A stretch of 64,000 bases of DNA from Budvicia aquatica DSM 5075 = ATCC 35567 (GCF_000427805.1 NZ_KE386585.1:177812-241811); one strand, 5' to 3'. Counted from the first letter of the stretch, positions 38,631 to 48,608 are shown. Notes: generated by a model from the letters alone, not told the origin. Translations and numbers: made by a program.

Positions 38631-38868
38631 TGAAAAAAACTGAAAAAACTGTGATTTTGTTCTCAGATTTATCCAAACAAACTCTTTTATGAATGCCATA
38701 GATAATAGGCGACTAACCATTACATACCGGTCTTAGCTATGGCAGGTAATAACTTCATTAAGCGTTAGGTAGAGAAGATATTGATATATAACTTATATTA
38801 TACCATCCCACTGTTGGTTAACTAGTGGAGAAACGATTCTGGCGGTGGCGCATTTTTTATTATCCGGG
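38631..38868. other. Intergenic region, promoter of the LacI-type operon
   Basis: About 240 bp between the palindrome and the end of the desulfoferrodoxin-like gene. No gene or strong terminator seen. Confidence 0.4.
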
Positions 38869-39450
38869 CTAAAACTGATACTTCCATAACCCATGTTGAT
38901 TGCAGTAAGCATAAGCGGCAAAGCCCCGCTTGCAGTTGAACAGGCAGTGGGCATTACCCATTTTGCAGATATTGCGATCGCAATATACAAAAGCGTCATC
39001 GCCTGAAAGTGAAAATGTGGCTGAGGGCGGTTCTTCAGGCTTTAAGTACTTAATTTGCCCGCCCATAAAAGTATGCAAATAGATCCAGCGGATGGCGTGG
39101 TCGCCGGTCATCAGGTGCTTGCCCTCCCCCACCTCAACGGTCGCGACATTGGCCGAGAATCCACCGGAGATGGTGATTTTGGGTTGGTGCGAGGCATTCA
39201 AATGCTCTTTGATTGAGCGGGAGGCGCTCAGGTTTTCAGGTATTAGTGCGGTCAACGGATTACCGCAACAGGCTATCTGGCTATGGTGGCTTACTGGCCG
39301 GCTTTGAATAAACAGACACTGGCAGTCAGGGCAAATAAAAAATTGTGGTTCTGCTGTGCGAAATGCCGGCTGAGTACTATTTCTCATGCGGGTGATAATT
39401 TTTTTGTCGAGCTCCGCGCGGGATTTTTTAGTTGTGCGGGGTTGGCTCAT
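38869..39450 (-). CDS. Desulfoferrodoxin/superoxide-reductase-like protein
   Basis: Protein of 193 aa with two iron-site regions in the order of two-iron superoxide reductases. A desulforedoxin-like site is formed by Cys40, Cys43, Cys61 and Cys62 (ICPDC and ACCGN). The catalytic-type site would use His88, His112 and His118 (GKHLMTGDHAIRWI) with Cys183 and His186 (AYCNQHGLWK, read as YCNQHGLW). The Glu-Lys pair before the first His in classical enzymes is Ala-Ser here. A 20-residue insertion carries four more Cys (157, 162, 169, 173). GGAG lies before the ATG. It is 85 bp after fadK, so it may belong to the ydi-like operon and remove superoxide formed by its flavoproteins. Confidence 0.72.
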   Translation of the reverse strand: MSQPRTTKKSRAELDKKIITRMRNSTQPAFRTAEPQFFICPDCQCLFIQSRPVSHHSQIACCGNPLTALIPENLSASRSIKEHLNASHQPKITISGGFSANVATVEVGEGKHLMTGDHAIRWIYLHTFMGGQIKYLKPEEPPSATFSLSGDDAFVYCDRNICKMGNAHCLFNCKRGFAAYAYCNQHGLWKYQF

Positions 39451-39535
39451 GGGCAGCTCCTTTGATTAGCATACAGCACTTAATCAACCGGTTTGGTCCT
39501 ATCTTTACCCCATCGGGGGGGATAAAATTTGCTTA

Positions 39536-41209
39536 TTACTCTTCATTAACCACTTTCTCTTGGCGTTCCTTTTCTTTGAGTACCTTCTCTTTAAGCGCCT
39601 GGCGCAGCATAAATTTCTTCACTTTGCCTGAAGCGGTGCGCGGGAGGGCGGTAACAATTTCTATCCGTTCCGGGTGCTTATAGCGAGCGACCCGTTTATG
39701 CTGGAAAAAACACTGTATATCTTTGAGGGTTAGCGTTGACTCTGGTTTTTTTAGCACCACAAAGGCACAGCTCCTCTCCCCCAGACGTTGGTCCGGCATA
39801 CCGACTACCGCGCTGTCAGATATGTCCGGGTGATCGAACAAGATATTTTCTATTTCACTGCTACTGATATTTTCGCCCCCCCGAATAATAATGTCTTTGG
39901 AACGGCCAATAATTTTGATATAGCCCTGTTTATCTCGGGTACAAATATCACCGCTATAGAACCAGCCGTCCTTGTCTAAAACTTTTGCGGTGAGTTCCGG
40001 CTCTTTCAGATAGCCGACAAATACGTTCGGGCCACGGGATAATTCTTCGCCCTCGGCGTTATCCGGTAAGGCACAGCGGTTTTTATCGACAATTCGAACC
40101 TCTACCCCCTCGACGGCTCGGCCATCAGAAAATATCATGGTCGACAACGGATCGTCGGGACGCACTACGGTATGGGGGACACTTTCCGTTGAGCCGTAAC
40201 AGCTCAAAATTTTGAATCCGGTATCCAACGCCTCTTGAATCAGCTTACGGGGAATCGGGGCTCCGCCGCACAGGAAAAAGCGCAGGGATGAGATATCTCT
40301 CGGCGCAATTTTTAGCTGCTGCAAAATATCGAAGACGAACGGCGTTGCGCCCATGCTGAAGGTACATTTTTCCCGTTCAATCAGCGCCAGGCTTTCAGCC
40401 GCTTTAAACTGATCCTGAAGTACACACTTAGCGGCGAACATAAAGGGTAAGATTATTCCATGCAAAAAACCGGTAGCGTGGGCAACGGGGGCCGGCATCA
40501 GCATCACGTCCAAGTAACTGATATTCAGCGCGGCGGCAAAAGCTCGCTCACTGAAAATAATATTGTTATGGGTAAGCATAACGCCTTTGGGGAAGCTTTC
40601 AGTGCCGGAAGTAAACAGTACCGCCGCCAGATCGTTTCCGCCGCTGCGGCGAGGCCCCGCCGACAGCGGTGGATATTGATTAAAGATCGATGACAGCAGC
40701 ATGCTTCGTTGGCTATCGGGGTAGGTTTCATGATGTTTATCGACAATCACATAGCTGGCCAAAGAGGGAACCGATAACATCAGGTCCGGCATCGTCGGCG
40801 GATACTGATACTGGCGAAACTCTGCGGGAATAAACAGAATTTTAGATTGGCACTTATTGAGTATATGTAGCAGTTCCTGCGGGCGATAGCTGGGAAGCAG
40901 CGGGTTAGCGACTGCGCCTAACTTCAGGCAGGCGATATAAATAAGGAAAAACTCAGCCCAGCCGGGAAGCTGAAAAGAGACAAAATCACCAGAACCGATA
41001 CCTTTCTCTTGTAGATAGGAGGCAATTTGCCCGGCGCGATGGTCGGCCTGCCGGTACGTAAAAGATTGCCCATGATTGTCGACTACCGCCGTTTTGTCCG
41101 GTGCGCATAGCACAGACATCGCCCAGAAGTCAGCCAGCGAGGCATCTCCCCAATAGCCTTTTTGGCGATACTCTTTGGTTCTGACTTTTAATCCACTGGC
41201 TGATTTCAT
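39536..41209 (-). CDS. fadK: Acyl-CoA synthetase FadK-like
   Basis: AMP-forming acid:CoA ligase of about 557 aa, closely similar to E. coli FadK (YdiD), an anaerobically used short/medium-chain acyl-CoA synthetase. The P-loop is LFTSGTESFPKGVMLTHNN; CYGSTESVPH, GWFYSGD and the catalytic Lys segment PRTASGKVKKF follow. I place the start at one of two adjacent ATGs (41209 or 41212) behind GGGTG; a GTG at 41239 is also possible. It activates the acid that enters the acyl-CoA dehydrogenase steps of the same operon. Confidence 0.9.
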   Translation of the reverse strand: MKSASGLKVRTKEYRQKGYWGDASLADFWAMSVLCAPDKTAVVDNHGQSFTYRQADHRAGQIASYLQEKGIGSGDFVSFQLPGWAEFFLIYIACLKLGAVANPLLPSYRPQELLHILNKCQSKILFIPAEFRQYQYPPTMPDLMLSVPSLASYVIVDKHHETYPDSQRSMLLSSIFNQYPPLSAGPRRSGGNDLAAVLFTSGTESFPKGVMLTHNNIIFSERAFAAALNISYLDVMLMPAPVAHATGFLHGIILPFMFAAKCVLQDQFKAAESLALIEREKCTFSMGATPFVFDILQQLKIAPRDISSLRFFLCGGAPIPRKLIQEALDTGFKILSCYGSTESVPHTVVRPDDPLSTMIFSDGRAVEGVEVRIVDKNRCALPDNAEGEELSRGPNVFVGYLKEPELTAKVLDKDGWFYSGDICTRDKQGYIKIIGRSKDIIIRGGENISSSEIENILFDHPDISDSAVVGMPDQRLGERSCAFVVLKKPESTLTLKDIQCFFQHKRVARYKHPERIEIVTALPRTASGKVKKFMLRQALKEKVLKEKERQEKVVNEE

Positions 41210-41283
41210 CATTGCACCCGTTTGTCTAATTGATATCACTGATAATTTATGGCTATCAGCTGAGTATTAGCAGCGCCTGCCGG

Positions 41284-41568
41284 TTAGCCATAACGGTACT
41301 CAACGCCCAGCGTTCCCTGTGGATATTCCCACTTCTCCAATAGGGTATTGCCACATAGCACCCGGCAGGTTCCGCACTCCAAACAGCCGGCATAATCAAA
41401 CTGCAGGGTTCCCTCATCGGTCAGCTTATACAGTCCGGCCGGGCAGGCATTGATTAGCTTTTTTAATTCCGACATATCCGGATTTTTTACCACCACAATA
41501 TGGGGATTCTCTTCATCAACCCTGAACTTATTGACGCCCAGTTTGACGTCTACATTGACGCTGGTCAT
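41284..41568 (-). CDS. ydiT: FixX-like ferredoxin YdiT
   Basis: [4Fe-4S] partner of YdiS, 94 aa. Cluster cysteines lie in CPAGLY and CLECGTCRVLC. It starts inside the end of ydiS (ATGA overlap) and is nearly identical in its C-terminus to YgcO in this window. It completes a split ETF:quinone oxidoreductase. Confidence 0.9.
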   Translation of the reverse strand: MTSVNVDVKLGVNKFRVDEENPHIVVVKNPDMSELKKLINACPAGLYKLTDEGTLQFDYAGCLECGTCRVLCGNTLLEKWEYPQGTLGVEYRYG

Positions 41569-42854
41569 AGTGCTCTTACTCCTTTGATTCCGTCTTTCAA
41601 CAGGTTGATCAGGCCAACCTGCTTACCATGACGTAACAGTTTGCCAAGCATCGGTTTTGCCGGTGTGCCGTCGACAACAAAGAGATCGCTCATCATGTCG
41701 GCGGCCATGCGCGGATAGTCGTTGAACATGCGCGGATTTTCTAAAAAAGCAGGCAACTTTTTGTACAGTTTCATATCTTTTAGCACGAAATTTTCCTGCA
41801 ACAGCTCTTGATAAAGCGCTAACGCTTTAGCGCTGAAGTCGTTGTGTTGTTTGGCGACAATAGCGGCTTTGGCCGCGGCCTCGCCTGAGGCAATCGCCAG
41901 ATCCATGCCGCGTACGGTAAAGCCTAAGTTAAGGCACAGCCCGGCCGCATCACCGACAACCATCACGCCGTTTCCACTTAGCTTGGGCAACATGTCATAT
42001 CCGCCTTCAGGTACCATATGAGCCGAATATTCAATAAGTTTTCCGCCCTCAATCAGCGGCTGGATAGCCGGATGCTGTTTAAAATCCTCCAGCATTTGGG
42101 GAACGGATTTATCTGAGCGTTCGATATCAGCCAGCCCGCAAACCACGCCTAATGAAACGGTATCCTGATTGGTGTACAAGAAGCCTCCGCCGAGTAATCC
42201 GTTAGATGGCGATCCGGCAAACAGCCACGCTGTTCCTTCTCCGCCGATCAGATTAAAACGGTCTTCCAGCTGCTGACGGGGGAGTTCGATCAGTTCTTTC
42301 ACGCCGACGGCAACATTGTGCGGCGACAGGTCAGGCACCATTCCCAACGATTTACCCAGTAAGGAATTCACTCCGTCAGCCAATATCACTAGGTTAGCTT
42401 CCAGAATGTCATCTCCGGCCTTGACGCCCGCTACTTGCCCGTTCTCGATCACCAGTTCATCGACCCGAATCCCGGCAATAAACTGAACGCCGGCCTCTTC
42501 TGCTTTCTCCATCAGCCACGGATCAAATTTACTACGCAGCACGGTATAGGATTCCTGCAATGGTTGTTCTGCCCGCTGGGCCTGATAGTCGAGAGTGACT
42601 GCGCTGTCTTTCGTTAGAAATGATACTTTTTCATGAGTGACTTTGCGTTCGACCGGAGCCTCCTTGGCAAAGCCCGGTATGATTTTTTCCAGACTATGGG
42701 CGTAGAGTCGCCCGCCGGTCATGTTTTTACTGCCGGCGAAGTTGCCGCGTTCAATAACCAGTACTTCAAGGCCGGCTTTGGCCATCACGTAACCGGCGAT
42801 AGTTCCGGCTACGCCGGCCCCGACTACGATGGCATCGAATTTATCGTCTGACAT
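41565..42854 (-). CDS. ydiS: FixC-like ETF:quinone oxidoreductase YdiS
   Basis: FAD protein of 429 aa. The frame is open 120 bases further upstream, but the ATG at 42854 has AGGAG upstream and begins MSDDKFDAIVVGAG, as YgcN does, so I use it. GAGVAGTIAGYVMAKAG binds FAD, and GDAAGLCLNLGFTVRGMDLA is the conserved second contact. It takes electrons from YdiQ/YdiR and passes them via YdiT to quinone. Confidence 0.9.
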   Translation of the reverse strand: MSDDKFDAIVVGAGVAGTIAGYVMAKAGLEVLVIERGNFAGSKNMTGGRLYAHSLEKIIPGFAKEAPVERKVTHEKVSFLTKDSAVTLDYQAQRAEQPLQESYTVLRSKFDPWLMEKAEEAGVQFIAGIRVDELVIENGQVAGVKAGDDILEANLVILADGVNSLLGKSLGMVPDLSPHNVAVGVKELIELPRQQLEDRFNLIGGEGTAWLFAGSPSNGLLGGGFLYTNQDTVSLGVVCGLADIERSDKSVPQMLEDFKQHPAIQPLIEGGKLIEYSAHMVPEGGYDMLPKLSGNGVMVVGDAAGLCLNLGFTVRGMDLAIASGEAAAKAAIVAKQHNDFSAKALALYQELLQENFVLKDMKLYKKLPAFLENPRMFNDYPRMAADMMSDLFVVDGTPAKPMLGKLLRHGKQVGLINLLKDGIKGVRAL

Positions 42855-42994
42855 GATGGCTCCTGCTGTTAATTTATGTTTATCTAATCGCTGTTTAGGG
42901 CATTCGCTTTTAGCCCTTAGGTTAGCGCCGCCCTGCCTTTGGCAGCATCCATGCCGCTGATAGCAGATACCCAAAGTCAGGCACTTTTTACTGC

Positions 42995-43939
42995 TTATCC
43001 CTTTAACTGGGTGATTAACGCCGGTATTGCTTTATAAATATCACCGACTAAGCCGTAGTCGGCGTACTGGAATATCGGGGCGTTTTTATCTTTATTAATG
43101 GCAACGATCGTACGGGCGGCATTGGCTCCCACCATATGCTGAATTTGGCCGGAGATACCCAGAGCCAGATAGATATCTGATTTCAGCATCACGCCGGAAA
43201 CGCCGATATAGCGCTCGCGTTCCATCCAGTGTTCGCCTTCGGCTATCGGACGTGAGCATCCGAGTTCGGCATCCAGCAGGTCGGCCAGTTCCTCAACCAT
43301 TTTCAGGTCTGCTTCAGCCGTCAGGCCTCGCCCTATTCCAACTACCCGGCGGGCTTTACTCAGATCAACGTTACTGCCTTGTTTCGGCTTGCGTTCCACA
43401 AATACCAGCGGACTTTCCGGCATCACAAAACTAACGTTAGTGATACTGCCGCTTCGATTTTCATCCGCAGGTAGCGCATCAAATGCGCCGGCAACCAGTG
43501 TGACGATAGCCAGCCCGGAAGTCATTCGAGCTTCGGAGAATGCCAGCCCGCCGTATACCCGATGTTTAGCCTGAACCTGCCCGTTATTGAGACAAATCTC
43601 AGCGGCATCATTAATCAGGCCCGCCTGTAGCTTCACGCTGAGTCTGGCTGCCAGTGCTTTACTACGTTTGGTGGCTGACATCAGCAGCAGTGATGGGTTT
43701 TCCACCTGCTTTAGCTGGGCCATGAGTGGCTCAGCATAGTTTTCAATTAAGGTTTCCTCTGACGGTGTTCCCAGTAAATAGACCCGATCGGCCCCTTGCT
43801 TAATTAACTTAGCTGCGTCGTCTTCATTTCCGATAATTAAAGCGTTAACGGTCTGCCCTAAGGTTTGAGCGGCGGCCAGCAGCTCAGGGTAGCGGTCATG
43901 GATATCACTGAATACCCATACGTTTGCCAATTTACTCAT
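42995..43939 (-). CDS. ydiR: Electron transfer flavoprotein alpha subunit YdiR
   Basis: FixB-type ETF subunit of 314 aa. The FAD domain carries VGIGRGLTAEADLKMVEELA, LGCSRPIAEGEHW, YIGVSGVMLKSDIYLALGIS and IVAINKDKNAPIF. It is separated from ydiQ by 25 bp and from ydiS by 140 bp. It pairs with YdiQ to carry electrons from the acyl-CoA dehydrogenases. Confidence 0.9.
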   Translation of the reverse strand: MSKLANVWVFSDIHDRYPELLAAAQTLGQTVNALIIGNEDDAAKLIKQGADRVYLLGTPSEETLIENYAEPLMAQLKQVENPSLLLMSATKRSKALAARLSVKLQAGLINDAAEICLNNGQVQAKHRVYGGLAFSEARMTSGLAIVTLVAGAFDALPADENRSGSITNVSFVMPESPLVFVERKPKQGSNVDLSKARRVVGIGRGLTAEADLKMVEELADLLDAELGCSRPIAEGEHWMERERYIGVSGVMLKSDIYLALGISGQIQHMVGANAARTIVAINKDKNAPIFQYADYGLVGDIYKAIPALITQLKG

Positions 43940-43964
43940 GTTGGTTTCTCCTGCCGTGATGGCT

Positions 43965-44732
43965 TTAGTTCATCGCCTTGCGCAGATGCTCTGCCAGCGT
44001 ACTCACTGCGTCGTCTGAATCACCTTCGATAATCAAACGCTTACGCTCAGTTTGCTGTGGTGCAACCACTGCCACCGGTTCGACTAAGCAGCCGGATGCT
44101 GACCAGCCAATATCGGCCCCGCTCCATTGGGTCACCGGTTTTTTACCCGCGCCCAGAATGGCCTTCATGGAGGGAATTTTTGGCGTGTTAATATCAGAGG
44201 TCACGCACAGCAGTACCGGAAGAGAAACATCAATAATCTCCACTTCATTTTCCAGTGTGCGTTCAATCCGTAGCCCGTCACCGTTGACAGCGATATGGCT
44301 GACGGCGTTTAGGGTTGGCAGGCCGAGCAGTTCGCCGGTGAGCAATCCGACCTGTTGTGCGTAAAGATCGCCGGAACCTTCACCACAAATGATCACGTCG
44401 AACTCAATCTTAGCGGCGGCGGCGGCCAGCGCTTTGGCGGTTTCGTAAGGCTGGCTGTTGGCCAGCTGTTCGTCTTTCACTAAATAAAGCGCATCAGGCC
44501 CGCGGGACAGAATGTCTTTACGGGCTTTGGAATTATCCAGCGCCTTGCCCCCCGCACTGAGGGCAATCACCTGACCTTCCCCGCCGTCAATTAACTGACA
44601 GGCGGCTTCCACGGCATTGAGATCGTATAGGCTAATTTTGGCTTCGGCTTTATCAAGAGACAGGCTGAGATCGCTGTTAACCACAATGTCCTGTTCTTCG
44701 GGAACCAGTTTAAAACAGGTAATAATATTCAT
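43965..44732 (-). CDS. ydiQ: Electron transfer flavoprotein beta subunit YdiQ
   Basis: FixA-type ETF subunit of about 255 aa, very similar to E. coli YdiQ (MNIITCFKLVPEEQDIVVN, EGSGDLYAQQVGLLTGELLG, CVTSDINTPKIPSMKAILGA). I use the ATG at 44732, with GAG upstream, because the homologue starts there. An ATG nine codons earlier is in frame. It is linked to ydiR by a 25-bp gap. Confidence 0.92.
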   Translation of the reverse strand: MNIITCFKLVPEEQDIVVNSDLSLSLDKAEAKISLYDLNAVEAACQLIDGGEGQVIALSAGGKALDNSKARKDILSRGPDALYLVKDEQLANSQPYETAKALAAAAAKIEFDVIICGEGSGDLYAQQVGLLTGELLGLPTLNAVSHIAVNGDGLRIERTLENEVEIIDVSLPVLLCVTSDINTPKIPSMKAILGAGKKPVTQWSGADIGWSASGCLVEPVAVVAPQQTERKRLIIEGDSDDAVSTLAEHLRKAMN

Positions 44733-44791
44733 AATTTCACTCATCCGGTTATCGCTCACGGCCGCGCCGCTGAAGGGGCGGCCAGAGGCGG

Positions 44792-45940
44792 TTATTTATT
44801 CTGATACTGTTGGGTAATCTGGCGGCCAGCGATATACACCATGATTTCATCCGTGCCGCCGCCGATACGGTTAACCCGAATATCGCGCCACAGCCGTGAA
44901 ACTCGGGTGTCGTTGGTATAGCCAATACCCCCCATGATTTGTAATGCATCATCAACCACTTCGCAGGAAGACTGGGCACAGTAAACTTTGCACATTGCTG
45001 AGGAGCAGCGCAGAGAGATATCGTTATCACTTTCCCAGGCGGTGCGGTAAACATAGTTCTTCATGTTCTGAATTTTGATCGCCATCTGGGTCAGCTTAAG
45101 CTGAATCATCTGGAACTGGCTGATAGGCTGATTAAACTGCACCCGCTGGGTCGCGTATTTGGCCGCATCTTCAAAAGCACACTCCGCCGCGCCCAATGCA
45201 TGTGCGGCAATAACCAAGCGCTCAATTTCAAAGTTGCCCATCAGGTGAATAAAGCCGTAGCCTTCTTTACCCACCATATCGCTTTCATCTATCTCAACAT
45301 TGTCGAGAAATACCTCGCAGTTGCTGACCATATGCCAGCCGACTTTATGTAAGTCATTGCGTTTGACTCCCGGAGCCGTGGGGTCAATCAACCACATGGT
45401 GAAACAATGCTTAGGGTCTTTGGCCTCGGGATCTTTAGCCAACACCAACATGTAGGGTGAGTCTTTAGCACCGGTAATAAAGGTTTTCTGCCCGTTGAGG
45501 TATACCTTGCCGTTTTTACGGGTATAGGTCGTGGCAATCCGACTGTTATCTGAGCCTGCCTGAGGTTCGGTAAAGGCCAGTGAATAGCCGGGAATGCCGG
45601 TCTGGCTGACTTCAGAAATTTTGGCTATTTGCTCCGGAGTACCAAACTTCAGCATATTGTGAATACACAGGCCGTTGGTCATCAGATAGGCTGGTGCGCC
45701 CATGCGACCAATCTCTTCAATGGCTAAAACCTGAGTGACCATATCCGCCGGAATTCCACCGTGCTCTTCGGGAATGCCCAACAGGCTAATACCGTTTTCT
45801 GCCAGTGCATTCATAAACTCGACCGGAAATTTGCCGGACTCATCGCAGGTTCTGAAATAGTCATCGGGAAAGTTCTTTGAAATCAGTTCGCCGATGCTAC
45901 TGAGTAATAATTCCTGCTCTTCAGTTAATTTGAAATCCAT
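44792..45940 (-). CDS. ydiO: Acyl-CoA dehydrogenase YdiO
   Basis: Flavin enzyme of 382 aa (E. coli YdiO 383), related to crotonobetainyl-CoA reductase CaiA. It moves electrons between an acyl-CoA/enoyl-CoA pair and ETF YdiQ/YdiR. FAD-contact segments ALTEP-like SLAFTEPQAGSDNS and GQKTFITGAKDSPYM are present. The catalytic Glu of short-chain enzymes is found in IGGGTDEIMVY. It lies 59 bp upstream of ydiQ. Direction in vivo (oxidation or reduction under anaerobic conditions) is unknown. Confidence 0.92.
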   Translation of the reverse strand: MDFKLTEEQELLLSSIGELISKNFPDDYFRTCDESGKFPVEFMNALAENGISLLGIPEEHGGIPADMVTQVLAIEEIGRMGAPAYLMTNGLCIHNMLKFGTPEQIAKISEVSQTGIPGYSLAFTEPQAGSDNSRIATTYTRKNGKVYLNGQKTFITGAKDSPYMLVLAKDPEAKDPKHCFTMWLIDPTAPGVKRNDLHKVGWHMVSNCEVFLDNVEIDESDMVGKEGYGFIHLMGNFEIERLVIAAHALGAAECAFEDAAKYATQRVQFNQPISQFQMIQLKLTQMAIKIQNMKNYVYRTAWESDNDISLRCSSAMCKVYCAQSSCEVVDDALQIMGGIGYTNDTRVSRLWRDIRVNRIGGGTDEIMVYIAGRQITQQYQNK

Positions 45941-46004
45941 CGCTGTATTCCTTATACAAATTCAACTAGCTCTGATAAAACGGGCTCGGATAGACCCGGT
46001 TTGG

Positions 46005-47276
46005 TTAATGTTTTGCCGTGAGAGGTTTAACCTGGCAGCCGAAAAGCATGACCACCGCGCCGACCAGTGCAACGCCGGCGCCAAGGTAAAGGCCGTAGGT
46101 ATAAACGCCGGTCATATCGATAATCAGCCCGGTGACAATAGGTGCCAGAACGCCAGCGCTGGTGCCCCATATGCCATTAAAGCCCACAATTTTCCCGGCG
46201 TTCTTACGTGAGAACACAATAGGAATAGAGAAGAAACCGCCCATGGTCAGGCATAGAAAACCGTTAGAGGCACTGATATAGGCAATAGCTGTACCGATGT
46301 TTTCAGCCGATGAGCCCATAATTAGCAGGCTGCCGGCGGCAATCAGTCCGACGATAGGCAGTAACTTACGCCCGATATTCTGACCAAACTTTTCGGCCGC
46401 CCGATCGGTTAGATATCCGCCCAAAGGGTAAGTTATAACGGCGGCGAGATACGGGAACATGGTGTAGATCCCGCTGTCTGAGAGAGAAAAACCACGGCCA
46501 ACGGAGAAGTAAACCGGCAACCAGGTCAGGAATAAGAAAAACAGGTAATTGCTACAGAAGTAGGAGATTGCCGCGCACCAGACTGAGCGGGAGGCGAAAA
46601 TATCCTTCGAGGTAATCTCTTCTTCAGCCTGTCCGGGAATATCACTTGCCCCCTGTCCTGCCCGGATATAGGCAACTTCTGCCGGCGTAATTTTTGCATG
46701 ATCTTCGGGTTTGTCTTTACCGAACATCAGCCACGCCACTACCCAGATCGGACCTAAAAAGGCGTATAGATAAAAGATCGACTGCCAGCCCCACACCTGC
46801 ATAATTCCGACAGAGGCACCCATAGTAAATGCAGTGGCGATCGGAATACCCATCAGGCAGAAGCCCTGAGCAACGCCCGACTCTTTTTTAGTGATCCATT
46901 GAGCGACCAACGCTGAGATTCCCGGCATGGCTACACTTTGGCCCATACCGACCAGCGCTCGTAGAATCATCATGATAATAATGGTGCCGGCAAACGGGGT
47001 CAGGAAGGTGAGTAGCGACCAAAACAGCGTACCGAGAATTAAGATTCGCCCGCCGCCGAAACGGTCGGAGAGTGAGCCGGAAGGCAGCATCATGACCGCA
47101 TAGCCAATAAAGAATGAAGTAGATACCCAACCAAATTCAGTTGCGCTCCAGCCAAAATCTTTCATTAGTACCGGGCCGGCAATCGACATGGTACTGCGGG
47201 TGATATATAAAACGGCATAACTTAATGCTAATAAACAGACGATCCGCCAGCGTATATTGCCTATACTGGAACTCAT
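46005..47276 (-). CDS. MFS transporter, anion:cation symporter type
   Basis: Inner-membrane transporter of 423 aa with twelve segments. YITRSTMSIAGPVLMKDFGW in TM1 and its loop, GSLSDRFGGGRIL in loop 2-3 and RALVGMGQSVAMPGISALVA in TM4 place it among organic-anion symporters. It lies between ydiO and the CoA-transferase gene in the same direction and probably imports the carboxylic acid used by the pathway. No such gene is part of the E. coli ydi cluster as I know it. Confidence 0.85.
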   Translation of the reverse strand: MSSSIGNIRWRIVCLLALSYAVLYITRSTMSIAGPVLMKDFGWSATEFGWVSTSFFIGYAVMMLPSGSLSDRFGGGRILILGTLFWSLLTFLTPFAGTIIIMMILRALVGMGQSVAMPGISALVAQWITKKESGVAQGFCLMGIPIATAFTMGASVGIMQVWGWQSIFYLYAFLGPIWVVAWLMFGKDKPEDHAKITPAEVAYIRAGQGASDIPGQAEEEITSKDIFASRSVWCAAISYFCSNYLFFLFLTWLPVYFSVGRGFSLSDSGIYTMFPYLAAVITYPLGGYLTDRAAEKFGQNIGRKLLPIVGLIAAGSLLIMGSSAENIGTAIAYISASNGFLCLTMGGFFSIPIVFSRKNAGKIVGFNGIWGTSAGVLAPIVTGLIIDMTGVYTYGLYLGAGVALVGAVVMLFGCQVKPLTAKH

Positions 47277-47377
47277 ATATCGCTCCTATATATTGTTTGC
47301 CGAGTAACCGACAAACAATAAAGTCATTTTTATTATTGGTAACGCTATGGATATTTAACGTTTGTCTGAAAAGCGCG

Positions 47378-48565
47378 TTAACCTAAGCGTTTTATAAATT
47401 CATCCGAATAACCATATTGTTTAATAACGTCTTCGGTGTGGTACCCCAACGGTTTAGATATTTTCATCTCCATATCACCCACGCTTGCCATCCTTACCGG
47501 CGTAGTGGTTAAGATATATTCCTCGCCTGTTGGATAGGTTAATTTGCGTAAACAGTCGTTATCCCAGGCCTGTGGATCTTCTAATATTTCCGTTGGCAAA
47601 TAGCCTTTTTCACAGGCAAAGTCGTTTTCCTTTAATATCTTCATCCATTCATCAATGGTTTTATGGGCAAAGCCCGCGCTGATAATGTCGATCATTTTTG
47701 AGGCATTACCCCGGCGATATATTTCGCCGATAGTACAAAAATCCTCATTGCCGATAATGTCTTCGCGCCCAATTAACGTGACGAATTTATTGAAATATTT
47801 ATCGTATTCAGGAATACATACCACCATCCAGCGGCCGTCTTTGGTTTTGTAGGTATTGTTAAATGGGTTACCCACTTCTCGCCGAGATTTTGGATACTGA
47901 TTGCCAAACTGAGAGGAGACGACGGCAATACTCATCATATACAGCGCCGTGTGATACAGGCTGACGGTGACTTTATCGCCTTTACCGGTCTTTTCTCTGG
48001 CATACAGTGCAGTGCTGATACCGGAAGCGAGGCAGATTGAAACCTGAAAGTCACCGAAGGCATTAACCGAGTTAATCGGCGATTCGCCTTTTTCATTGAT
48101 GGAACCCAGAAGCCCGCCGCGTGCGACGTAGGCAGTGGCATCAAAGCCGGCAGTATCTTTTTCTGGCCCTTTTTCGCCGTAGCCTAAGACCTGAGCAAAG
48201 ATCAATCGTGGGTTAAGTTCGCGTAGCTCTTCATAGGTCAGGCCCATGCGTTTGAGGGTTTCGGTCCGATAGCTAGTGACCACCACGTCGGCGGTTTCCA
48301 GCATTTTGTATAAAACTTCTTTGCCTTGCGCTGTTTTTAAATTCAGGCAGACAAATTTTTTATTAATATTCGCCATATCGAAAGCCGGATTGACTTCATC
48401 GGTGTACGGCATATTAAATAACGGGGCCTGTTGTCTGAATGGATCGCCAGACGGTGGCTCAATCTTAATAATATTAGCCCCCCAGTCGCCTAATATTCTC
48501 GGACAGGCGGGAGCGGCAACGTGCGCAGTTAATTCAATAACGGTGACACCTGATAATGGCTTCAT
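47378..48565 (-). CDS. Class III CoA-transferase (CaiB/BaiF family)
   Basis: Cytoplasmic enzyme of 395 aa that moves CoA from one acyl-CoA to a free acid through an enzyme-bound Asp anhydride. The Asp is in NAFGDFQVSICLASGIS, matching CaiB Asp169. ELTAHVAAPACPRILGDWGA and KIEPPSGDPFRQQAPLF form the CoA-binding start. Like CaiB in carnitine reduction, it could recycle CoA between the entering substrate and the reduced product, saving ATP relative to FadK. Confidence 0.9.
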   Translation of the reverse strand: MKPLSGVTVIELTAHVAAPACPRILGDWGANIIKIEPPSGDPFRQQAPLFNMPYTDEVNPAFDMANINKKFVCLNLKTAQGKEVLYKMLETADVVVTSYRTETLKRMGLTYEELRELNPRLIFAQVLGYGEKGPEKDTAGFDATAYVARGGLLGSINEKGESPINSVNAFGDFQVSICLASGISTALYAREKTGKGDKVTVSLYHTALYMMSIAVVSSQFGNQYPKSRREVGNPFNNTYKTKDGRWMVVCIPEYDKYFNKFVTLIGREDIIGNEDFCTIGEIYRRGNASKMIDIISAGFAHKTIDEWMKILKENDFACEKGYLPTEILEDPQAWDNDCLRKLTYPTGEEYILTTTPVRMASVGDMEMKISKPLGYHTEDVIKQYGYSDEFIKRLG

Positions 48566-48608
48566 CTGAATATACCTAATTATTTAATCAATCTACGAAA
48601 ATAAACAG

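Noticed and set aside
42855-42974. N-terminal extension of ydiS by 40 codons
   Set aside because: The internal ATG has AGGAG upstream and matches the start of YgcN; the extension has no homologous content.
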